Of a stretch of DNA of 64,000 nt, positions 8,913-16,082 are shown one piece after another. Made by a program: the position numbers and the translations under genes. The notes below the pieces were generated by a model that saw only the letters and a program-made list of their open reading frames with translations, had not been told where the DNA came from and ran no database searches. Source of the DNA: CAMCTV01 sp964420985 (GTDB taxonomy: Bacteria > Bacteroidota > Bacteroidia > Flavobacteriales_D > Sanyastnellaceae); contig CAYQUT010000004.1 in assembly GCA_964420985.1 (NCBI GenBank), positions 62,001 through 126,000 of the forward strand, given 5' to 3'. Every line of letters begins with the position of its first letter. Within the stretch, counting starts at the first letter, position 1.

Positions 8913-10193
8913 ATGAAAAATCTTTTTCTCCTATTGGGTTTATCCCTTTCTATTTGTGGTTGGTCACAAAGCTCATCACCCAATAATGATGATCAATTAT
9001 TAGCAGATATTGCAGTGCTTACTTCTGATTCTTTGGAAGGCCGTTTGGTGGGAACAGAAGGAGAAATCAAAGCATCCAAGTACATTGAGAAAAGAATGAT
9101 AGCACTTGGTCTATCGCCAAAAGGTTCAGTGGGTTTCATGCAGTATTTTCAATTCACGCCAAAGGCATCTCCGCATAAAATGAGCAAAGAAGGAGAAACA
9201 ACTTTGGGCACAGGTTATGTCAAGGAACAAACTGGTAGAAATGTCATCGGTTTTTGGGATCGTGGATTCATGAAAACCATCGTCATCGGTGCACACTATG
9301 ACCATTTGGGATGGGGAGATGAAAACTCATTGTGGAGCGGTGAAAAAGGCATTCATCGTGGAGCGGATGACAATGCCAGTGGTGTGGCCTCCATGCTATG
9401 GATTGCCAACTATTTGAAACAACAACCTGCACAAAATTTAGGTGAATCCAACTTTTTATTCATCGCATTTAGCGGAGAGGAAAAGGGATTGTACGGCAGT
9501 AATTATTTCTGTAAAAACCCTACCGTCGAAAAGGATCAAATCAGTGCCATGTTCAACATGGACATGGTGGGACGATTGAAACCAGAAAGAACTCTAGCCA
9601 TCAATGGAATAGGAACATCACCATTTTGGAATAAGGCCATCAAAAATCAAAACAAAAAATTAAAGCAGAACAAATTTGAGTTGGTTTTGTCCACCAGTGG
9701 AATTGGTCCTAGTGATCAGACTTCTTTTTACAATATCGGAGTACCAGCGATACACTTCTTTACGGGGCAACACGGTGAATATCATAAACCAACGGATGTT
9801 GTTTCACTGATCAACATAGATGGTTTAAAAGACATTTCTTATTTCATCTCTCAGCTGGTGCTGGCGACTGGAAAAGAAAATAAATTGACTTTCACTACAA
9901 CCAAAGACGAATCCAAAGAAAATACAGCGAGTAATTTTAAAGTTACTTTGGGTGTGATGCCAGACTACCTGTACTCTGGTGAGGGACTAAAATTAGATGG
10001 AACCAAAGAAGGCCGACCAGGAGCCAAAGCTGGATTAAAATCAGGTGACATTATCGTACAATTAGGGAAATTTGAAATCAAGGATATCTATGCCTACATG
10101 AATGCCCTTGGAAATTTTAACCCGGGCGATAAAACGGAGGTTGTGTTTCTGCGTGATGGAAAGAAACAAAAATCTCCAGTCACCTTCGAGTAG
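8913..10193 (+). CDS. Secreted M28 zinc aminopeptidase with C-terminal PDZ domain
   Basis: This 426-residue protein has a signal peptide (residues 1-18, ending near WSQ). The M28 di-zinc site is complete: His128 (AHYDHLG), Asp152 (GADDNASG), Glu189/Glu190 (FSGEEKGLYG), Asp217 (NMDMVGR) and His291 (HGEYHKPTD). A PDZ domain follows from about residue 335 (GAKAGLKSGDIIVQL). It is expected to remove N-terminal residues from peptides in the periplasm or outside the cell. The PDZ domain may bind substrate C termini or regulate activity. It sits between a terminator and the 7TM-kinase-regulator operon as a single-gene unit. Confidence 0.93.
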   Translation: MKNLFLLLGLSLSICGWSQSSSPNNDDQLLADIAVLTSDSLEGRLVGTEGEIKASKYIEKRMIALGLSPKGSVGFMQYFQFTPKASPHKMSKEGETTLGTGYVKEQTGRNVIGFWDRGFMKTIVIGAHYDHLGWGDENSLWSGEKGIHRGADDNASGVASMLWIANYLKQQPAQNLGESNFLFIAFSGEEKGLYGSNYFCKNPTVEKDQISAMFNMDMVGRLKPERTLAINGIGTSPFWNKAIKNQNKKLKQNKFELVLSTSGIGPSDQTSFYNIGVPAIHFFTGQHGEYHKPTDVVSLINIDGLKDISYFISQLVLATGKENKLTFTTTKDESKENTASNFKVTLGVMPDYLYSGEGLKLDGTKEGRPGAKAGLKSGDIIVQLGKFEIKDIYAYMNALGNFNPGDKTEVVFLRDGKKQKSPVTFE

Positions 10194-10242
10194 ATTCATT
10201 TTTTCTGTGCAAAAACACACAGTATCCACTCACAAAAAAAAC

Positions 10243-10250
10243 TAAATTTG
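10243..10250 (+). promoter_or_regulatory. -7 promoter element, leaderless start of the 7TM-kinase-regulator operon
   Basis: TAAATTTG is a perfect TAnnTTTG match that ends only three bases before the ATG at 10254. Transcription from it would begin at, or just inside, the start codon. This also argues for ATG 10254 rather than the upstream in-frame TTG at 10248, which overlaps the promoter element. Confidence 0.55.
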
Positions 10251-10253
10251 ATC

Positions 10254-10904
10254 ATGGCCGATTTATACGATGTGCTAGATCAATTGATGTGCTGGAGTGA
10301 AATATTGCCCTTGTTCATTGTTGTTGGATACTACCTGTCAAATAAGAAAACAGCTCCGCTTCGATGGACCATATTGGCCATAACCGCATTTTTTGGGGGC
10401 ATATACGAATTCAGCAGTAGTTATCTCCCAGATTTTGTATCCCTTTATTGGTATTACATCTTCACCTTGGTAGAAACCTTTGCCATTACTTTTTTCTTTG
10501 TTCCCTACACCAGTACAAAAAGAGGTTTTATCATTTACACACTATTTTGTATTATCACACTGTTGCTATTTACAACAACAAGCACTGAGGAAAATTACTA
10601 CCATTTTGGATGGGTCTGTTTGCTTGAGTTGGTGCTCACCTTGATTGGTGCATTTTCATGGGGTAAACATCGCTTTCAAAATATCGCTTATCCCTCATTG
10701 TTTCAGGACCCTGATTATTTTATCATTATTGGCTTGGTCTTTTATCTGAGCGCGTGTACACTTTATTACTTGCTCTACCCATTGATGATTCAATTTCCAA
10801 ATGACAATGCACTATTTTATTGGATCATTCTACCAATCGCAATACTCATTTATGGCATTTCATTAATCATTGGTTTACTGAGAATACTGAACAATAAGTC
10901 TTAA
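10254..10904 (+). CDS. Seven-helix integral membrane protein of unknown function, linked to a two-component system
   Basis: The 216-residue protein (start at ATG 10254; an in-frame TTG at 10248 would add two residues) is almost entirely membrane-embedded. Seven hydrophobic stretches can be counted: around residues 16-30, 40-57, 64-85, 92-110, 118-138, 152-176 and 185-210. I recognise no enzymatic motif. Its stop codon overlaps the start of the histidine kinase gene (TAATG), and the kinase overlaps the response regulator (ATGA), so all three are made together. I infer that this protein is the sensory or accessory membrane part of the pathway, because the kinase itself has only one membrane helix and no periplasmic domain. 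Confidence 0.8.
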   Translation: MADLYDVLDQLMCWSEILPLFIVVGYYLSNKKTAPLRWTILAITAFFGGIYEFSSSYLPDFVSLYWYYIFTLVETFAITFFFVPYTSTKRGFIIYTLFCIITLLLFTTTSTEENYYHFGWVCLLELVLTLIGAFSWGKHRFQNIAYPSLFQDPDYFIIIGLVFYLSACTLYYLLYPLMIQFPNDNALFYWIILPIAILIYGISLIIGLLRILNNKS

Positions 10905-11668
10905 TGGAGCAAACCCGACAAATACTGAACTTGTATTATTGGATTGGTTTTTCAGTTCTATTTTTCGTTGTGGGCATTATTTTCTCCATGAGTTATTTCT
11001 ATTACAAACTTTTGTTTGAAAAGCAACAGCAGTTTCAAGATCAGTTACTACAAGAAATCATCAAATCAAAAGAGGAGGAACAAATTCGCATCGCCAGAGA
11101 ATTACATGATGGCATATTGGGGGATATCGCTGCACTTAAAATTGCCCTTGACCTTCAAAAAAAAGTATCCAATTCTGTTGAGGATAAGTTCTGGAAATCG
11201 ACCGATGAGCAATTAAAGAAAATTATCCAAGAAGTCAGAACCATTTGTCATGATTTGGTTCCCCCTATGTTGGATACCGTGGGATTGATACCCGCTCTTC
11301 AAGCTGTTATCGAAGACAAATCCAATAAAACCAATAAAAAGATAAAGCTTCACTTGCACTTCATACCAACATTAAATGTTTTGGATGAATTACATGTATT
11401 CAGATTGATTCAAGAATGGATCACCAATCACCTCAAGCACAATCAAGCAGACTGTTTTGATATTACCTTTTCCAGTGACCATCCATCTTCATGGAAAATT
11501 ACATTAGAAGACAATGGTGATCCATTTCAATGGCATCAACTTTTACAGCAAGGCAAAGGAATGGGTTGGAAAAATATGCACACCCGAATTCTCGCTCTAA
11601 ATGGACATTTTGAGCAAACAGCCATAGATAAAGGAAACCAATTAAACTTAATCATTCCCATTAAATGA
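10904..11668 (+). CDS. Sensor histidine kinase, NarL-partner (HisKA_3) type
   Basis: The 254-residue kinase has one transmembrane helix (about residues 12-33), a short coiled linker, a HisKA_3 dimerisation region with the phospho-acceptor His68 in ARELHDGILGD, and a compact HATPase_c domain (DNGDPF, then GKGMGW as the glycine-rich lid). No extracellular sensing domain exists, so the signal must come from the single helix, the linker or a partner such as the preceding 7TM protein. It overlaps its neighbours on both sides (TAATG and ATGA). The HATPase N-box is atypical: the usual NALKH is ITNHLKH here. Confidence 0.93.
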   Translation: MEQTRQILNLYYWIGFSVLFFVVGIIFSMSYFYYKLLFEKQQQFQDQLLQEIIKSKEEEQIRIARELHDGILGDIAALKIALDLQKKVSNSVEDKFWKSTDEQLKKIIQEVRTICHDLVPPMLDTVGLIPALQAVIEDKSNKTNKKIKLHLHFIPTLNVLDELHVFRLIQEWITNHLKHNQADCFDITFSSDHPSSWKITLEDNGDPFQWHQLLQQGKGMGWKNMHTRILALNGHFEQTAIDKGNQLNLIIPIK

Positions 11669-12342
11669 AAAACATTGCCATTGTAGATGATCACACTTTG
11701 TTCCGCTCATCATTGGCGGCGTGGCTTAATCAAGATTCACGATTTAAAGTGTTATTGGAGTGTGAGAACGGAAAGGAATTGACCTTGTTCATGCCACGAC
11801 ACGAGATAGACGTTGTATTACTCGACATCCAAATGCCAGAGATGGACGGAATTGAAACTTGTAAATGGTTGGTTCAACAATACCCTGGAGTTCGAATTCT
11901 GGTGGTATCCTTTATCAAGGATGTTGATGTCATTTACCAAATGATTAAGTTAGGAGCTCATGGTTATTTTTCCAAAGAATCAGAATTGGATGAATTGGCC
12001 AACGCCATACTTTCTTCCGATTATGCATCTTTCTTTTTTGACCATGGCATGCGCCACATCGTGCAAGAGGCTAAAAAATGGGACAAGAAAAAAATCACAC
12101 CATCAACAACCCAAAATACGGCATCCATTCAAGATCATCTTTTCACTACCAGGGAACTGGAAATCTTAGCATGGATAAGTCATGGTATGAAGAGCAATGA
12201 AATTGCTGAGAAATTAGGAATAGATACGAGAACTGTAGAAACACATCGGCGCAACATCATTGAAAAAACACCGGCAAAAAACATGATTGGCGCTGTGCTC
12301 TGGGCTATCAAAGAAGGCTATATTCACAACCTGTTTGAATAA
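11665..12342 (+). CDS. Response regulator, NarL/FixJ family
   Basis: The 225-residue regulator has an N-terminal receiver domain with Asp8, Asp9 and the phospho-acceptor Asp54 (LLDIQMPEMDG). A C-terminal LuxR-type helix-turn-helix follows from about residue 155 (TTRELEILAWISHGMKSNEI, then DTRTVETHRRNI). It should be phosphorylated by the kinase encoded immediately upstream and bind DNA as a dimer. Targets are not visible here. It ends exactly where the convergent gene ends (stop codons abut as TAATCA), with no terminator. Confidence 0.95.
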   Translation: MKNIAIVDDHTLFRSSLAAWLNQDSRFKVLLECENGKELTLFMPRHEIDVVLLDIQMPEMDGIETCKWLVQQYPGVRILVVSFIKDVDVIYQMIKLGAHGYFSKESELDELANAILSSDYASFFFDHGMRHIVQEAKKWDKKKITPSTTQNTASIQDHLFTTRELEILAWISHGMKSNEIAEKLGIDTRTVETHRRNIIEKTPAKNMIGAVLWAIKEGYIHNLFE

Positions 12343-12711
12343 TCAATCCCTAACAACCCATCGGAAGAAATTGCGAAAACTTCCATGCCCGTAGGTAATA
12401 ATGTAAATGCCCGGCTTAGGAACTTGGCCATGTATTCTTATTCTACCACCCTCTTGAACAGCTGAAATACCCTTAATTTCCTTGCCATTGACATCTGATA
12501 CCACTACCCACCAATCACTGACTTCCAGTTGACCTAAATCAATGAAAATATCCTGACCATTCAGAGATGGATTGGGGAATAATACATGACTCCCAAGGGT
12601 GTTGCTGTTGTATTCAAAATGGAATAAAACAGATTCATCCGCCTTTACTTGCGCCAATCCACCAATAGATGTAAAAAGGGCAAAGAAGAATATCAATATA
12701 CTATTTCTCAT
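12343..12711 (-). CDS. Small exported protein that is essentially a T9SS-sorting-like domain
   Basis: The 122-residue product has a signal peptide (MRNSILIFFFALFTSIGGLAQ) and a body that resembles a T9SS type A C-terminal domain on its own: FPNPSLNGQDIFIDLG, then VVVSDVNGKEI, then PKPGIYIITYG. Such domains normally end a larger cargo protein; here only about 25 residues separate signal peptide and domain. It may be a minimal cargo, a remnant of a larger gene, or a chaperone-like decoy. A few divergent positions make this an inference. It is convergent with the response regulator gene, with abutting stop codons. Confidence 0.7.
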   Translation of the reverse strand: MRNSILIFFFALFTSIGGLAQVKADESVLFHFEYNSNTLGSHVLFPNPSLNGQDIFIDLGQLEVSDWWVVVSDVNGKEIKGISAVQEGGRIRIHGQVPKPGIYIITYGHGSFRNFFRWVVRD

Positions 12712-12769
12712 TCCTCAAAAATCTATCAACATGTTGAAATCTGCCTCAGTAATTTCACGGACTTCAAAT

Positions 12770-12777
12770 TATCTTTG
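12770..12777 (+). promoter_or_regulatory. -7 promoter element, near-leaderless start of dnaG
   Basis: TATCTTTG is a perfect TAnnTTTG match five bases upstream of the dnaG ATG (12783). No TTG box at the usual -33 distance stands out. Confidence 0.55.
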
Positions 12778-12782
12778 AGGAT

Positions 12783-14768
12783 ATGATTTCCAGAAGCACC
12801 ATAGATCAAATCTACCAGGCCGCATTGATTGAAGATGTGGTTGGGGAATTTGTTGCATTAAAGAAATCAGGTAAATCATACAAGGGACTATCCCCTTTTA
12901 GTAGTGAAAGAACCCCTTCCTTTTATGTGGTACCAACCAAGGGAATTTACAAGGATTTTTCGTCCGGTAAAGGCGGAAATGTGGTGGACTTCCTCATGCA
13001 ACATCAAAAGCTGACTTACCCTGAAGCCCTGCGGTGGTTAGCCCAGAAATACAACATCCCCATTGAAGAAACCGAAGATAGTGAGCAGCAAAAGGAGGAA
13101 AAAACGGAAAGGGAGCAACTTTCACGCGTTGTAGAATATGCCAACACCTGGTTTCAAAATCAGCTTCATGAAACAGAGGCAGGCCAAAATGTTGGTCTCA
13201 CCTATTTTGAACAGCGCGGATTTAGAAATGAAACCTTATCCAAGTTTCAACTTGGATTTGCCCCGGCAGGTTGGGAGAATTTTAAGAAAGCTGCACTTGC
13301 CGCAGGATACAATGCGCAATACCTTGTAAAGTCTGGTTTGCTCAAAGAAAAAGAATCCGAAAATACCACAGAAGATCCGGACAATAATGAACCCAACAGA
13401 ACCTATGATGCTTTTAGAGATCGGGTAATGTTTCCCATTCACTCAGAATCTGGGAAAGTTATTGCATTCGCCGGCAGAACACTTCAAGCAGACTTAAAAG
13501 GAGCCAAGTACATCAACAGTCCAGAGAGTGAACTGTTCCATAAGAGTGATGTTCTCTACGGTCTACATTTGGCCAAAAACACCATTGTTAAAGAGAATGT
13601 CTGCTATTTGGTGGAAGGATACACAGATGTGATATCCATGCACCAGGCAGGAGTATCCAATGTCGTTGCTTCATGCGGAACTAGCCTTACTGAAGGGCAC
13701 ATCAAAAAAATTATCCGTTACACCAAGAATATCACTGTTCTTTTTGATGGGGATGCCGCTGGTATCAAGGCCAGCCTAAGAAGCATTGAAATGATTTTGA
13801 AGCAGGGCATGAATGTGCGTGTAGTTCTCTTCCCTGACGGTGACGACCCTGATAGTTTTGCCCGTAAACATGACAGTGATTTTATTCAAGACTTCCTTAC
13901 CAAAAACGCAACAGACTTTGTTCGGTTTAAAACAAATTTATTGTTAGAAGAAGCAGGAAAAGATCCATTGAAAAGGGCCGAGCTCATCAAAGACATTATC
14001 CTTTCCATTTCCATCATCCCAGATGTCATTCAAAGAGAAGTATACATTCAAGAATGCAGTCAACTATTAAATGTCTCTCAAGAAAGCCTGATACTGCAGC
14101 TCAATCAGACCCTCAGAAAGCAAAAAATACCAGCTGCTGATTTAGCACAAATACAGCAAGCCGATCCAGAGATCAATCAAACCCAAAACACCACCATTCC
14201 CATACCGGAATATTACACTTATTTTCAAGAGAGGGATATTGTCCGCTTATTGTTGACCTTTGGTGACCATGAAATTCAGATCAATACCGTGAACGAAAAC
14301 AATGAGGAGATTCAAATCGGTGTTTCACTTGCGGAATTTGTAATGACCAATATCGAGCAAGATCAATTACAATTTGAGGAGCCACGGTACCGAGAAATTT
14401 ATCGTCAATACATGCAATTTATTCAGGAGCTTACCTATCCTGAACTCAAGCATTTCACTTTCCACGACAACAATGAAATTAGCCAGTCCGTTACCGATTT
14501 GATTACTTCTAAATATGAAATCAGTAAAAATTGGGCTGCACACCATATTTACATTGAAACAGAAGAAAAAAACTTGAGAAAAGCCGCATTGGATGCTGTC
14601 AACAGACTCAAACTGGCTAAAATCAAAAAGCTACAAGATGAGCTGATTCAACAGATGCAAGAGCAAACTGAACAAATTGAATTGATTGACCAATTGCTTT
14701 CTGATAAAATCAAATTAGAAATGGCCAAAGCCAAGTTGGCTGAATACTTTGGATCAGTTATTCTGTAG
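12783..14768 (+). CDS. dnaG: DNA primase, lacking the zinc-ribbon ligands
   Basis: This 661-residue primase makes RNA primers for replication. The N-terminal zinc-binding region aligns well with DnaG (KGLSPFSSERTPSF, then FSSGKGGNVVDFLM), but the four expected zinc ligands are replaced: Ser37, Ser40, Asp58 and Ser61 instead of Cys, His, Cys and Cys. The catalytic TOPRIM core is intact (LVEGYTDV, LFDGDAAG, DGDDPDSF). The C-terminal part, from about residue 470, is long and helical, in the position of the helicase-binding domain. The start is set by a -7 element five bases upstream. The last 11 bases overlap the convergent neighbour. Confidence 0.97.
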   Translation: MISRSTIDQIYQAALIEDVVGEFVALKKSGKSYKGLSPFSSERTPSFYVVPTKGIYKDFSSGKGGNVVDFLMQHQKLTYPEALRWLAQKYNIPIEETEDSEQQKEEKTEREQLSRVVEYANTWFQNQLHETEAGQNVGLTYFEQRGFRNETLSKFQLGFAPAGWENFKKAALAAGYNAQYLVKSGLLKEKESENTTEDPDNNEPNRTYDAFRDRVMFPIHSESGKVIAFAGRTLQADLKGAKYINSPESELFHKSDVLYGLHLAKNTIVKENVCYLVEGYTDVISMHQAGVSNVVASCGTSLTEGHIKKIIRYTKNITVLFDGDAAGIKASLRSIEMILKQGMNVRVVLFPDGDDPDSFARKHDSDFIQDFLTKNATDFVRFKTNLLLEEAGKDPLKRAELIKDIILSISIIPDVIQREVYIQECSQLLNVSQESLILQLNQTLRKQKIPAADLAQIQQADPEINQTQNTTIPIPEYYTYFQERDIVRLLLTFGDHEIQINTVNENNEEIQIGVSLAEFVMTNIEQDQLQFEEPRYREIYRQYMQFIQELTYPELKHFTFHDNNEISQSVTDLITSKYEISKNWAAHHIYIETEEKNLRKAALDAVNRLKLAKIKKLQDELIQQMQEQTEQIELIDQLLSDKIKLEMAKAKLAEYFGSVIL

Positions 14769-15999
14769 CAGGGGCTATTCTAATCAGCCAATTGTTATTG
14801 CTCTTTAATACCACAATTTTTGCACGACCATGTATAAACCAACTGGAAAATGGCAGTTGCGCAAGTCCTGAAAAATCCCCCAACAGCCCTTCAAATAAGC
14901 AGTATTGCTCCTCTGAATACCCCTTAAAATCGGCTTTCCAATATCGTTTTGACGAATCCCCTATGGCTTCGCGAATCGACAAACTATCGTTGGAAAGATA
15001 TATTTTACCGTTGCTTTTAGAAATAAATTTTGTGTCCATTAAAAAATCACCCTCCCCAAATTGAGGAATCCATTCAGGATGAGTTACAGAGATGACCTTG
15101 GCAGATGTGTCTTTCAAAAATGGCTGCATCACTTTGTATGGATTCTCCTTATACACTTGACTGGCCACCCAATATTGACCATCATAGGTTTGATACTTCC
15201 ATTGTTCGTCTTGCCATGCAATCCAAGACTCCAACACATTGCATTGACACATGGTATCCATAGAAAACACCCGCTTTTTTTGTTTAACATCATCAATCAT
15301 TGTCGATGGATCAAAAGCCATCCATTGGGTACCCATTGCGTTTCCTAATAATGAATCTTTCAATTGAAGAGGCTTATTGTTTTTAAGCCACTCTCCATCT
15401 TCAACAAAACCAAACCACTCTCCCTCGTTATAATCTAAAACAACTTTCGATTGATTAGTAACACTCATAAAGTTAAAAGCAGCTTCACCATCTGATTTTG
15501 AATGAAGGAGTGTCCACTGATTAACGGATTCAGCACCCATCAATTTCCATGATTGGGTGTCAAAACTGCGCTCATTCCATACCAAACAGGTTTCCCATAA
15601 TTTCAAATTGGGAATGACAGATAACAATTGATTCTTCTCATCATCACTCCACCGATCAGGTATAGCAAAAAATAAAAACCATCCTTGCTCTCCCATGTGT
15701 ATCCAAAAAGCACTTTGGCTGGACAATAGCTCTCCCACAAGAGGATTTGTCCGCTGCCAATTCATCCATAATTTCCAATCATTGAATAACTCCTTGTGTA
15801 GCGGAAGACTATCTTCTTGAAGATAATTTAAAAATATTGCTCCATCATTTACCTTGATTATCCCATCCGTAGAGGACGTTAAAAATTCCATTGGATTTGA
15901 TGCAGAGCGAAGATATTTCTGGAAAACCAATATGTAGTAGCTACAGGTGACTAAAACAACCGCAACAAAAATGAATCGAATCACAATCTTCTTTCGCAT
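14758..15999 (-). CDS. Uncharacterised membrane-anchored protein, tryptophan-rich
   Basis: The 413-residue protein has one N-terminal membrane helix (about residues 7-28) and no recognisable domain after it. The body is visibly rich in tryptophan (for example KLWMNWQRTNP and SWIAWQDEQWKYQ) and in short aromatic strands, suggesting an all-beta periplasmic fold. It holds one CQC pair near residue 250 but no heme or metal motif. It faces dnaG and overlaps its 3' end by 11 bases. I do not recognise the family. Both strands of the overlap are read, so the two stop regions constrain each other. Confidence 0.7.
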   Translation of the reverse strand: MRKKIVIRFIFVAVVLVTCSYYILVFQKYLRSASNPMEFLTSSTDGIIKVNDGAIFLNYLQEDSLPLHKELFNDWKLWMNWQRTNPLVGELLSSQSAFWIHMGEQGWFLFFAIPDRWSDDEKNQLLSVIPNLKLWETCLVWNERSFDTQSWKLMGAESVNQWTLLHSKSDGEAAFNFMSVTNQSKVVLDYNEGEWFGFVEDGEWLKNNKPLQLKDSLLGNAMGTQWMAFDPSTMIDDVKQKKRVFSMDTMCQCNVLESWIAWQDEQWKYQTYDGQYWVASQVYKENPYKVMQPFLKDTSAKVISVTHPEWIPQFGEGDFLMDTKFISKSNGKIYLSNDSLSIREAIGDSSKRYWKADFKGYSEEQYCLFEGLLGDFSGLAQLPFSSWFIHGRAKIVVLKSNNNWLIRIAPATE

Positions 16000-16082
16000 A
16001 CTTTAAAAATAATGGTTAAGTCATTACTGAAATGAGAGCAATGGGAGACTATTAAACAACTTTTTGTTGAGTATATTGGCAC

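Noticed and set aside
10194..10242. Hairpin CTGTG/CACAG after the M28 peptidase gene as a terminator
   Set aside because: The stem is only five base pairs and no T run follows on the plus strand.
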